Assembly: GCA_964408455.1 (NCBI GenBank) | Contig: CAYOZN010000017.1 | Span: 1-64,000, forward strand | Direction of reading: 5' to 3' | Length of the DNA: 64,000 nt | DNA from: CAYOZN01 sp964408455 | Lineage (GTDB): Bacteria > Planctomycetota > Phycisphaerae > UBA1845 > UTPLA1 | Shown here: piece after piece, positions 56,783-64,000 of the stretch | How positions within the stretch are numbered: the stretch's first letter is position 1 | Layout of the letters: each line of letters starts with the position of its first letter | Translations under genes and position numbers: made by a program | The notes under the pieces: model-generated | Database searches by the model: none | Told to the model about the DNA's origin: nothing | The model's input: only the letters and a program-made list of their open reading frames with translations

Positions 56783-57236
56783 CTTCACCGACCTTCAAAC
56801 GCTGTTCCGCCTTACGGGCTTCGTATTCAAACGCCCTGCGGCGCAGCTTTGCTTCGTCGATCACGCTTACCAGGACGCGGACGCCAATCCACATTAATGC
56901 CAAACCAAGGGCACCCGTCAGCAACTGCCCCAACCATGCACTCTCGACGGCGGCCGACAGACCTCCGGCCACGCCGCGGATGAAATAGAGCGTGAACGCG
57001 ACTGCCGAGACGGCAGCCAGCAGAATCACCATTGCAAACACGGCCAGCATTCGCAGCAGGCGGCGCAGGCGCAGTCCCTGCCGATCGAGCACCGCGGCGA
57101 CAAAGTGGCCCGCGTACAGGCGCAGGGCCGTCAGCTCGCGCAGCATTGCCCGCCACTCGTCCTCGCCGCCCGGCACGTCCGCCGACGAAGCCGACGCGCC
57201 TGGTTCGACGGGGCGACCCTCCTGCTCCTGATTCAT
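56751..57236 (-). CDS. YqjE-like (phage-holin superfamily III) membrane protein
   Basis: 161 residues. An acidic N-terminal tail, a helix (RAMLRELTALRLYAGHFVAA), then two membrane spans (MLAVFAMVILLAAVSAVAFT and LLTGALGLALMWIGVRVLV) and a basic C-terminus. This is the pattern of the YqjE/Holin-X group, which despite the name sits in general-stress operons and not in prophages. The next gene upstream is DUF883 (YqjD-like), which supports the call. Function is unproven; inner-membrane integrity under stress is suspected. Confidence 0.72.
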   Translation of the reverse strand: MNQEQEGRPVEPGASASSADVPGGEDEWRAMLRELTALRLYAGHFVAAVLDRQGLRLRRLLRMLAVFAMVILLAAVSAVAFTLYFIRGVAGGLSAAVESAWLGQLLTGALGLALMWIGVRVLVSVIDEAKLRRRAFEYEARKAEQRLKVGEDVDVASRAAA

Positions 57237-57293
57237 TCACGCACCTCCGCGTCTGGACGATTTCTCGCGCCAACGGCGCGCACTCTCCAGTTG

Positions 57294-57539
57294 TCAATCG
57301 CGCCGAAACATCAGCAGCCCAATGAGGGCTCCAGCGCCGAGGGCGATCATGACGGATTTCAGCGGCTTTTCACGCACGTAATCTTGCACCGGATCCAGAA
57401 GCTCGCCGGAGGCACCGGCCAGAGAGCCTGCAATGGCACGCAGGCTTTCGCCCATGTTCGCTGCTTCGTCTCGAATCTCTTCCAGATGTGCCTCGCTCGC
57501 TATTCTGGAGCTGCGGCGATGCTTGCCGTCTCCTGGCAT
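57294..57539 (-). CDS. DUF883 (ElaB/YqjD family) membrane-anchored protein
   Basis: 81 residues. A helical N-terminal part (EIRDEAANMGESLRAIAGSL) and a C-terminal membrane anchor with the family's ending: DYVREKPLKSVMIALGAGAL then IGLLMFRRD. YqjD and ElaB are stationary-phase, inner-membrane proteins reported to bind ribosomes. It is preceded by a strong hairpin (57573-57602) and followed by the YqjE-like gene 57 bp on. Confidence 0.85.
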   Translation of the reverse strand: MPGDGKHRRSSRIASEAHLEEIRDEAANMGESLRAIAGSLAGASGELLDPVQDYVREKPLKSVMIALGAGALIGLLMFRRD

Positions 57540-57572
57540 GGACTCATTCTCCCTTCAGCCTGTTGGCTTAAG

Positions 57573-57602
57573 CGGCGCCGGTGGCATTCCCCACCGGCGC
57601 CG
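57573..57602. terminator. Strong hairpin between CsbD and DUF883 genes
   Basis: Perfect 12-bp arms (cggcgccggtgg and its complement) with a six-base loop. No T-tract on either side, so it is more likely a processing or attenuation structure than an intrinsic terminator. Confidence 0.5.
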
Positions 57603-57652
57603 TTCTGCCGTATTTTGCCGCTCGGGCGTATCGGCTGCCTGACGAGCGGCAT

Positions 57653-57686
57653 AAAAATCTGCAATGGCCGCTGACTTTTGCAGATT
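57653..57686 (-). terminator. Intrinsic terminator after csbD
   Basis: Arms 57656-57664 and 57678-57686 (aatctgcaa and ttgcagatt); on the minus strand followed by TTTAT. It lies 14 bp past the CsbD stop. Confidence 0.7.
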
Positions 57687-57699
57687 GTCTATCGGCGGC

Positions 57700-57918
57700 C
57701 TACATTCGTGATTGAACCGGAGTGCAGGTGTCGCAGAACTCCGTCACTTCTTGCTCGAAGCGCTCCCGGCCCTGACCGTAACGCTCCTGGAGCTTGCCGA
57801 TGAGACGATCCTTGTTTCCACCGATTTCGGTGAGGTCGTCGTCGGTCAGCTTGCCCCACTTTTGTTTGACCTTGCCCTTCAGCTGTTTCCAGTTGCCTTC
57901 GATCTGATCCCAGTTCAT
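57700..57918 (-). CDS. CsbD family stress protein
   Basis: 72 residues, the family's length. It begins with the signature MNWDQIEGNWKQLKGKVKQK and goes on with WGKLTDDDLTEIGGNKDRLI and GKLQERYGQGRERFEQEV. CsbD-like proteins are abundant general-stress proteins, small and helical, without proven function. The ribosome site is aaggag. It opens the minus-strand stress series and has its own terminator. Confidence 0.93.
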   Translation of the reverse strand: MNWDQIEGNWKQLKGKVKQKWGKLTDDDLTEIGGNKDRLIGKLQERYGQGRERFEQEVTEFCDTCTPVQSRM

Positions 57919-57960
57919 AGTCAGGTCTCCTTATTAAACACACGTAAAACCAATCAAACG

Positions 57961-59997
57961 CTACATTGGCAGCCCATGCTTGCGGGGCGGTCGGTGATTT
58001 ACACGAGGGCGACGGCGCCGTGACATTGCGAGTGCGAGCAGTGCAACGGGCATGACTCCTGTTCCGCCATTGCCGCACGCGCCGCATGCTCCATCGGCAA
58101 TCAGCTCGGCGCCCTGGGAGTCGTCCTCATCGTTTGAGCCGTCCGTCTCGCTCTCGGATGCGCGGTCTTCAGGCGTGACAAAGCTCGATTGTCCAAACGT
58201 CACGGTGACGGTCCGATCGCTGTATTGCACCGTTGGTTCAAGACCGGCGGGCAGCTGTGGCGCTGTGATCGAGCTGAACTGGCCGGATATCGCCTCCGCC
58301 CAGACCACGCCGATCAACTCGCCGGCAGAAGGAACGAAGCCGTCCCTGACGATGATTTCAAGAGTGCCGTCGAGCGCGACGGTCCCTTCGACGACAAGGC
58401 GGTCGTACAGATTGGCGCGGTCGGCTCCGCCGACTTCGACGACAAGCTTGCCGGCCGGTCCCTGGCTGTAATTTCCACCGCTGCCGGCCTGGTCTTTTGC
58501 AATGGTGATCATCCGCAGCGGCGCGCCGGGGGCGATCGTCGCCCCATTATTCACCACATCCGCGACAATTCGGCCCGATCCGCTCACCAGCCCGTCGGTC
58601 AACTCGATTGTGCCGGTGCATGCCAGAACCGCGTCATTGCCAATGTGAATGTCTCCCCCACTGACCACGTCGAAGTCGATCTGCACCTCGCCGACCAGTA
58701 CATCGAATATTGCGCCGGGGTTATGACGAAGGGTTCCGCCCGTTTCGCTCGAGAGCGCGCTGGGCGCATCGTTTGTCAGCTTGCGCATGATCCCATTGTT
58801 GACCAGCGGCGCAGCGCCGCCGCCCGTCATGAGGAGGGCGCCGTCATTGAACAGCTCGAGCGTGCCATCATTGACCAGGGAACCGATCGCCGATGGCCCC
58901 GGCCCGAAGACGGCAGCCGTCGCAGAATCGCGCAGGTGCAAAGGCACTGCAATGTCGGCCGCGCTGAGAATGAGCTCGTCATTGACAGTCACTTCTGTCT
59001 GCGCGGCGGCTGATGCCCCTACAATGGCTCCCAGGTTTTCGACAGACAGCCGGTTCAATTCCAGTGCGGTTTCCAGGTGAATCGCATCACCTCCGTCGCC
59101 CAGAACGGCGACTTCCCCACTGCCGGTGATCTGGCTGCCGGGCAGGAACACCATGGGCGCACCGGGCGCGAAGACCAGCCGGGCGCCGCTGCTGATCTGG
59201 AACCTGCCGGCGTGGCTGCCGTCGCCGAGCAGGTGCAGTTCGCCGCTGCGAACGTGCACCAGGCCATGGTTGACCAGATGCACGTGCCATTCACTTGCGC
59301 CCTCCCCTGCCGTCTTGCGAATGACGCCGATGTTGGTGAGTACACCGCCACCTTGTGGCGTATCCCAGATCGAGGCGTCGCTTTCGAGCTTGATCGTGCC
59401 GTTGACTTCGTTGATAAGCCGCGACGGCGATGTGCCGGCCTCATCCCTTCCCAGCGTCAGACCGCCGCCACCGCGCCAGTCAATTGTCGAACGATTGACG
59501 AGCGTCATGCCGCCCGGGTGCGCACCGTCTGCTCCCAGGTGCTTGGGAAATGCGTCTGCCAGCAGCATGTCGGCGTTGATGTTGATCGTCGCGCCGGCAG
59601 CGCTGGTACGGGAAATGCCGCCGCCGATCCACCATAGAAGCCCACCGAAGGTCGCATGGGTGCGAATCGCAAGATTGCCATCGAGATGAAACGCGCCGCC
59701 CTGCTGCGTGATCGACTGGGCGATTGCGTCGGTATCGGAAAACTGATCCACCTGGCAGAAGCCGTCTATGACCACGTCGTCGAGCGCGGTGGGCAGCGGC
59801 GGGCAGTTCGATCCGCCGGCCTGCGGCACGTCCCAGTTCACGCACTGGGTATTGGGCTCGCAGAAGCAGCACGTCTGCCAGGTAAAGTCGCAGGCGGGAG
59901 AAAACGTGATGGTGTCGGCCGGCGATGTTGCATTCCGGACCGCGACGGCGGCGCCCAGGGCGATCAGCACGCGGAGTTGTCGAGCGCTTGTGCTCAT
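57961..59997 (-). CDS. Large secreted beta-helix-like protein with C-terminal sorting-like tail
   Basis: 678 residues from the ATG at 59997; longer frames upstream are the SDR gene read out of frame. Signal peptide (RVLIALGAAVAVRNATSPA), then a Cys-containing head (TWQTCCFCEPNTQCVNWD). The body has recurring beta-strand units such as GTLELFNDGALLMTGGGAAP, GSLVNDGTLELFNDG and GSGEVAVLGDGGDAI, typical of autotransporter-associated beta-helices. The C-terminus is GACGACGNGGTGVMPVALLA then LAMSRRRRPR: Cys/Gly motif, hydrophobic stretch and Arg cluster, as in exosortase- or rhombosortase-type signals. Surface anchoring is inferred. Confidence 0.75.
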   Translation of the reverse strand: MSTSARQLRVLIALGAAVAVRNATSPADTITFSPACDFTWQTCCFCEPNTQCVNWDVPQAGGSNCPPLPTALDDVVIDGFCQVDQFSDTDAIAQSITQQGGAFHLDGNLAIRTHATFGGLLWWIGGGISRTSAAGATININADMLLADAFPKHLGADGAHPGGMTLVNRSTIDWRGGGGLTLGRDEAGTSPSRLINEVNGTIKLESDASIWDTPQGGGVLTNIGVIRKTAGEGASEWHVHLVNHGLVHVRSGELHLLGDGSHAGRFQISSGARLVFAPGAPMVFLPGSQITGSGEVAVLGDGGDAIHLETALELNRLSVENLGAIVGASAAAQTEVTVNDELILSAADIAVPLHLRDSATAAVFGPGPSAIGSLVNDGTLELFNDGALLMTGGGAAPLVNNGIMRKLTNDAPSALSSETGGTLRHNPGAIFDVLVGEVQIDFDVVSGGDIHIGNDAVLACTGTIELTDGLVSGSGRIVADVVNNGATIAPGAPLRMITIAKDQAGSGGNYSQGPAGKLVVEVGGADRANLYDRLVVEGTVALDGTLEIIVRDGFVPSAGELIGVVWAEAISGQFSSITAPQLPAGLEPTVQYSDRTVTVTFGQSSFVTPEDRASESETDGSNDEDDSQGAELIADGACGACGNGGTGVMPVALLALAMSRRRRPRVNHRPPRKHGLPM

Positions 59998-60071
59998 AAC
60001 GTATGATCCCTGCAACGCGCCGTGTTTCGCCGAAAGAGCGGTTCTGCACCGCCACAGATCGCAAGGCCGCA

Positions 60072-61148
60072 TCAGAACTGGTTGGAGTCCTCCGCGGCCG
60101 CCGTGCCGGCAGAGGTAACGGCGCGCAGCAGTCCGGACTTCAGGTCCTCGTGTACTTCCCAACCGTGCATGGCGCCATTCGCTTCGGGCGAGTGGGCGCT
60201 GGGCAGCACGCGGTTGATCAGGCTCAGGATGCGGGCCATCGTCGCCGGCATGATTCCATTGAGTCGTTCGGTGATTGCCGCGGGCAATCCGATCGCGCGA
60301 AACGTCTCCTGCCTTCTGATCGCGCGCACGATCTGCCGCGCGGCGCGCCTGCCGCCGATGGAAGCGCCGGGCAGCGTGGCCGCCAGTGCGAACCAGCGGT
60401 ACTCGCGGCGGGCGTCGCCTCGAAACTCGGCATTCAGATGCGATCCGACGCGCATCGTGCCGGGGGCAATCGTCGTCACGCGGATTCCGCAGGGCGCCAG
60501 CTCGCTGCACAGGCCCTGCGACAGGCCGACGGCCGCGAACTTGGCGCAGTTGTATGGCAACAGGTGCGGCACACTGACGAACCCGCCGATGGAGGTGACG
60601 TTGACGATGTGACCTTCCCCGCGCTGCCGCATCTGCGGCACGACGGCCATCGTGGCCCGCAAGGGCGCCCAGAACATCACGTCGAGCGCGCGGCGAAAAT
60701 CGCGCTCGGTCATGGTGTCGACCGGACCGACCTGAATGATGCCGGCATTGTTGACGAGGATGTCGATGCGGCCATAGTGGGCGGTGACGGCCTCGATCAT
60801 GTCGCGCATTTCGTCGGCGTTGCCGACGTCGCATTGAAACGTGATGACTTCGGCGCCGTTTCGTTCGAGCTCCCGCCGCGCGCGGCGCAGCGTGTTGCGG
60901 TCGCGTCCGCAGATGGCGATGCGGCAGCCGTGCGAGGCCAGCTCCTCGGCCAGGAGAAAGCCAAGGCCGCGCGAGCCGCCGGTGATGAGCACGATGCGGC
61001 CGTTCAGATCGACTTCGCGCAGCCGGCGCGAGAGGCGATAGGCGGCGATGCAGGCCAGCCCAGCCGCGCCCCACAGGACCGAGCTGGGAATCTGTTCTGC
61101 GCGGCGGGTCAGCTTTTGCAGACTTTTCTGTTTACGGCCAAGACGCAT
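60072..61148 (-). CDS. Membrane-associated SDR family oxidoreductase
   Basis: 358 residues. An N-terminal hydrophobic segment (SSVLWGAAGLACIAAYRLSR) may anchor it. Nucleotide motif LITGGSRGLGFLLAEELA, NNAG in ILVNNAGIIQVGP, Ser in VNVTSIGGFVSVP and the Tyr-Lys pair in YNCAKFAAVGLSQGL. An extra C-terminal part of about 100 residues contains an RAARQIVRAIRRQETF helix common to SDRs of this type found near stress ADHs. Substrate unknown. The zinc ADH ends 13 bp upstream, so both form a pair. Confidence 0.9.
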   Translation of the reverse strand: MRLGRKQKSLQKLTRRAEQIPSSVLWGAAGLACIAAYRLSRRLREVDLNGRIVLITGGSRGLGFLLAEELASHGCRIAICGRDRNTLRRARRELERNGAEVITFQCDVGNADEMRDMIEAVTAHYGRIDILVNNAGIIQVGPVDTMTERDFRRALDVMFWAPLRATMAVVPQMRQRGEGHIVNVTSIGGFVSVPHLLPYNCAKFAAVGLSQGLCSELAPCGIRVTTIAPGTMRVGSHLNAEFRGDARREYRWFALAATLPGASIGGRRAARQIVRAIRRQETFRAIGLPAAITERLNGIMPATMARILSLINRVLPSAHSPEANGAMHGWEVHEDLKSGLLRAVTSAGTAAAEDSNQF

Positions 61149-61161
61149 GGTGTCGGTTCCT

Positions 61162-62328
61162 TCACGGCTGGAGCACGACCTTTACGCATTCGTCCTGCTT
61201 CTTATGGAACATCTCGTAAGCCCGCGGGGCTTCGTCCAGCGTGAACCGGTGGGTCACGACGAAGGAGGGATCGATGTCCCCATTTTCAATGTGCTTGTGG
61301 AGCCTGGGCATGTAACGATGGACGTGGGTCTGCCCCATGCGGATGGTCAGCGACTTGCCGAACGCGGCACCCATGGGGAACTTGTCCACCAATCCCCCAT
61401 AGACGCCGGGGATGGAGACGGTGCCGCCCTTCCGGCATGCATGAATGGCCTGCCGAAGCACATTCGCCCGATCTGTGGCCATGTAGGTGGCCACTTTCAC
61501 GCGATCGTAGATGGCGTCGATGGTCAGTCCGTGGGCCTCGAGCCCCACGGCGTCGATGCAGGCGTCGGGACCGACGCCGCCGGTCAGTTCCATGAGTGCG
61601 TCAAAGACGCCCTGCTCGTCGAAATCGAGGGGCTCCGCTCCGGCCGCCTTTGCCATGTCGAGGCGCTCGGGCACGTCGTCGATGGCGATGACCCGCTCGG
61701 CGCCGAGCAGAAATGCACTGCGAATGGCAAACTGTCCAACCGGGCCGCAGCCCCATACCGCGACAGTGTCGCCCTGCTGAATGTTGCAGTTTTCGGCGGC
61801 CTGGTAGCCAGTCGGGAAAATGTCGCTGAGAAACAGCATGCTCTCGGGAGCAAGATCGCGATTGACCTTGAAGGGGCCGATGTCGGCATACGGCACGCGG
61901 ACGAACTCCGCCTGTCCGCCGGCATAGCCGCCGAGCATGTGCGAATAACCGAAGAGCCCGGAGGGAGACTGGCCGTAAATCGCTTCGACCATCCAGGCGT
62001 TGGGATTGGAATTGTCGCAAATCGACGTCTCGCCGCGCTTGCAGAACCAGCAATGTCCGCAGGCGATGGCAAACGGCACGACCACGTTGTCGCCGGGGCT
62101 GAGGTTTTCGACGCCCGATCCGACTTCCACGACTTCGCCCATGAACTCGTGGCCCAGCACGTCGCCGCGCTTCATGGTCGGAATGTAGCCGTCGTACAGG
62201 TGCAGATCGCTTCCGCAAATGGCCGTGGCGGACACGCGGATGATCGCGTCGCGCGGGTTTATGATCGTCGGCTCGGGAACATCTTCGACCCGAACATCCT
62301 GCTTGCCGAACCAGCATAATGCGCGCAT
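61162..62328 (-). CDS. Zinc-dependent alcohol dehydrogenase (formaldehyde-dehydrogenase-like)
   Basis: 388 residues with a strong ribosome site (ggaggag). Catalytic zinc: ATAICGSDLHLY and VLGHEFMGEVVEVG. Structural zinc: CGHCWFCKRGETSIC. Nucleotide fold: VAVWGCGPVGQFAIRSAFLL. The long insertion NAWMVEAIYGQSPSGLFGY and the 388-residue length place it with glutathione-independent formaldehyde dehydrogenase-like proteins. It may detoxify aldehydes or work on other alcohols. Followed by an SDR gene in what looks like a two-gene operon. Confidence 0.9.
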   Translation of the reverse strand: MRALCWFGKQDVRVEDVPEPTIINPRDAIIRVSATAICGSDLHLYDGYIPTMKRGDVLGHEFMGEVVEVGSGVENLSPGDNVVVPFAIACGHCWFCKRGETSICDNSNPNAWMVEAIYGQSPSGLFGYSHMLGGYAGGQAEFVRVPYADIGPFKVNRDLAPESMLFLSDIFPTGYQAAENCNIQQGDTVAVWGCGPVGQFAIRSAFLLGAERVIAIDDVPERLDMAKAAGAEPLDFDEQGVFDALMELTGGVGPDACIDAVGLEAHGLTIDAIYDRVKVATYMATDRANVLRQAIHACRKGGTVSIPGVYGGLVDKFPMGAAFGKSLTIRMGQTHVHRYMPRLHKHIENGDIDPSFVVTHRFTLDEAPRAYEMFHKKQDECVKVVLQP

Positions 62329-62478
62329 GAACTCCTCCGGTCTCGCACGGCGATGTCGGTGCCGGCGCAGCCTGGTCAGACTCGAACGTTTTTGATCCGG
62401 CGGCGGGAGCGAGCGCGGGCGCGTCGCAATGGCATTGAGCGCCGCGGCGACGGGCGCGTCATTCGACGAGGCGCGGCG

Positions 62479-63360
62479 CTATGGGGCCGTGCCGGATTGC
62501 CCGTGCTCGGACGTCTGGGCCTGGTGCGGCTCGCCGCCCGGGCCCTCGTCGCTCCTGCCCGAATGAACCACAGCAGGCTCCGACGTATGACCGGCGTCGC
62601 CGTGCTGGTCCTCTTCGTCGTCGACGTCGTAATCCCAGTCGGCGGCAACTTCGCGCGCCGAAGGGCTGGTGTTGTCGGTGATCTCGCCGGTCTCCATCAA
62701 CTGCTTGAAGCGGCGCAGATCTGCCCTGAGCATCTGTGCCGGTTCGCGGCGGAATATTCTGGCCAGCAGGGCGCCGGCCGCGCCGCCGATGGGCGTGTAA
62801 ACAATCTTTACGCGCACAACCGTTCCACGGCTGGATGGGTTGAACTCAACGCTGCCCTGATGCCGGCAGTTGCCCGCGTTGACGGTCGTCCACTCCAACA
62901 GCTCGCCGGGGCGATCCTGTACGATCATAGCTTCCCATTCGAGGACGCTTCCCTTGTGATATTCGAAGCGCCAGCGCGAGTGCCGCTCGTCCAGCACCTC
63001 GACGTAGTCGATATGCGGCATGATCTGGGGGAGATTGCGGAAATCGCGCCAGAATTCGTACAGGGCATCCGGCGGACGATCGATGGTCAGCGTTGCCGTG
63101 GCCTCGATCTCGCGGGCCAGCGGGTGGCGGAGCAGCTCGCCGGTGGTACTGCCCGTCTTCCATCGATGCCGCGGGCGGCGCCCCGAGAGGCCGCGGTATG
63201 CCAGATAGCCTCCCAGCGCACCGATCGCCATGCCCAGGCGCGAGCGCCGGCGGGCCAGGCCGGTCAGAAGCAATTGCGAACCGGCGGCAGTCCAGATGAT
63301 CCGGTCCATGGTGGCCAGATCGCGAGGCTGTCCTTCACCGGATTCCCGGATTGGGTTCAT
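62479..63360 (-). CDS. SRPBCC (START-like) cyclase/dehydrase-type protein
   Basis: 293 residues from the ATG at 63360 (gggag upstream). An N-terminal stretch with small hydrophobic helices (LGMAIGALGGYLAYRGLSGR) may touch the membrane. The SRPBCC domain covers about 95-230: ATATLTIDRPPDALYEFWRD, FRNLPQIMPHIDYVEVLDE, RWRFEYHKGSVLEWEAMIV and ARIFRREPAQMLRADLRRFK. The C-terminal 60 residues are acidic and disordered. These proteins hold hydrophobic ligands. Such genes are often next to stress ADH and SDR genes, as here. Confidence 0.87.
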   Translation of the reverse strand: MNPIRESGEGQPRDLATMDRIIWTAAGSQLLLTGLARRRSRLGMAIGALGGYLAYRGLSGRRPRHRWKTGSTTGELLRHPLAREIEATATLTIDRPPDALYEFWRDFRNLPQIMPHIDYVEVLDERHSRWRFEYHKGSVLEWEAMIVQDRPGELLEWTTVNAGNCRHQGSVEFNPSSRGTVVRVKIVYTPIGGAAGALLARIFRREPAQMLRADLRRFKQLMETGEITDNTSPSAREVAADWDYDVDDEEDQHGDAGHTSEPAVVHSGRSDEGPGGEPHQAQTSEHGQSGTAP

Positions 63361-63446
63361 CCATCGTCTCCCTGAGCTACCGGCGGCGCGCAACGCACCT
63401 GCACCGGGGCTGGCCGAGCATTCGGTTAACGGCACGAAGGCGCGGG

Positions 63447-64000
63447 CTACTCGTTACCGCGATTGCCGCCGTAGTTGCGCTCGATGCGCTCGCTCCAGTT
63501 CGGATCGGCCATGTCCGGCCAGTTGTTCTTGTCAAAGCCGTCGGCCTTGTCCAGCGTCTGGGCGTCGATATTGACGACGATGGATTCATAGTCCTGCGCG
63601 AGCCGCAGCGAATCCCAGGGAATCGCGAACAGGTCATCGCCGACACCGAGGATGCCGCCGGATGAGAGCACGCCGTACAGAATGCGCCCGGTGTCCGGAT
63701 CGACGACGATCTCGTGCAGTTCGCCGAGGTCTTCGTTCTGCGGATTGCGCACGTCCTTGCCGAGCATGTCGGAGGCCTTCTGCCAGCGCCTGGGCTCCTG
63801 CGATGCGCCGGCCTGTCCGCCGCCGGTGCGGATCACGCGGTCGCGCCGCACGTCCGATGCCGGGCGCCTGGCACCTTCGGCGGATTCGTCTCGCGAACTG
63901 TCCCGCGCCGTGAAGGCATCGCGGCCGCCGCGGCCGGTCTGCCAGTCCGGGCGAATGCCGAAGGACTGATACAGCCTGGTCAAGTAGGTTTCCTCTGCCA
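63447..64000 (-). CDS. PRC-barrel domain protein (5' end outside the window)
   Basis: The frame is open to the window edge: before the TTG at 63983 the sequence continues as AEETYL, so the start is probably beyond 64000. After a disordered part, the PRC-barrel reads DMLGKDVRNPQNEDLGELHE, IVVDPDTGRILYGVLSSGGI and LGVGDDLFAIPWDSLRL. The tail (WPDMADPNWSERIERNYGG) is typical of stress-related PRC-barrel proteins. PRC-barrels act as protein-protein or RNA-linked modules; exact role unknown. Confidence 0.85.
   Translation of the reverse strand, partial: AEETYLTRLYQSFGIRPDWQTGRGGRDAFTARDSSRDESAEGARRPASDVRRDRVIRTGGGQAGASQEPRRWQKASDMLGKDVRNPQNEDLGELHEIVVDPDTGRILYGVLSSGGILGVGDDLFAIPWDSLRLAQDYESIVVNIDAQTLDKADGFDKNNWPDMADPNWSERIERNYGGNRGNE

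Noticed and set aside
56751..57236. Prophage holin
   Set aside because: No phage genes around it; the neighbours DUF883 and CsbD point to the YqjE general-stress group.
57961..59997. Classical type V autotransporter
   Set aside because: The body is beta-helix-like, but no C-terminal beta-barrel domain is present; the tail looks like a sorting signal instead.
57961..61074. 1037-residue continuous minus-strand frame
   Set aside because: The upstream third is the SDR gene read out of frame. The real protein starts at 59997 with a signal peptide.
62350..62364. Sigma-54-type site before the zinc ADH (minus strand CGGCACCGACATCGC)
   Set aside because: Spacing is right, but transcription would begin only about 10 nt before the start codon and inside the ribosome site.

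Overview
The window is GC-rich, densely coded bacterial chromosome. It probably comes from a planctomycete (Planctomycetota, perhaps Phycisphaerae-like). This is inferred from gene style, not proven: an ECF sigma factor / membrane protein / secreted acidic protein set, a 23-unit heptamer array beside a four-helix-bundle (S23/IVS-type) gene, many secreted low-complexity proteins, double zinc-ribbon proteins and large PAS/GAF sensor proteins. No rRNA, tRNA, IS element, prophage or CRISPR array was recognised.

Left part (1-26 kb) is mostly housekeeping: a B12-binding radical SAM protein, a zinc alcohol dehydrogenase, a translationally coupled ECF sigma operon (6252 down to 4005), rpmB, gatC-gatA, a VOC protein, a beta-propeller-like protein, an HD-domain membrane protein, queG, sppA, a DUF255 thioredoxin-fold protein, a Glu/Leu-type dehydrogenase and recQ. 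Between sppA and a zinc-ribbon gene lies a roughly 160-nt stretch with a promoter-like sequence, two strong hairpins and a T-tract that looks like a small structured RNA.

The middle (26-34 kb) holds a seven-gene minus-strand operon: a GbsR-type regulator, DUF2071, DCC, a second DUF2071, a wax-synthase-like MBOAT, and two paralogous membrane proteins. It has three successive ATGA overlaps and a perfect inverted repeat before the regulator. I do not know this arrangement as a described system. Next to it is a three-gene operon (SDR, muconic-semialdehyde-type dehydrogenase, RidA) that fits late steps of 2-aminomuconate degradation.

The region 37-48 kb looks like an oxygen/redox stress island. 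A protoglobin-coupled histidine kinase and a sigma-54 response regulator (42720-45256) face a divergent operon (CBS protein, Cys-rich protein, CoA-transferase/GNAT fusion) that is preceded by a near-consensus sigma-54 promoter. Further -24/-12-like sites precede a four-CBS protein and an SDR. Hemerythrin, Hsp20, a small helical protein and an unlisted 46-residue membrane protein are close by. The inferred logic is heme sensor -> kinase -> sigma-54 activator -> these stress genes.

The right end (48-64 kb) has an orphan CheB-CheR-PAS protein coupled to a hybrid-less PAS/GAF kinase, and then a minus-strand envelope/general-stress series: a secreted Asp/Arg-rich protein, a tiny acidic secreted protein with an apparent frameshift, YqjK/YqjE/YqjD-like proteins, CsbD, a large secreted repeat protein, SDR, zinc ADH, an SRPBCC protein and a PRC-barrel protein cut by the window end.
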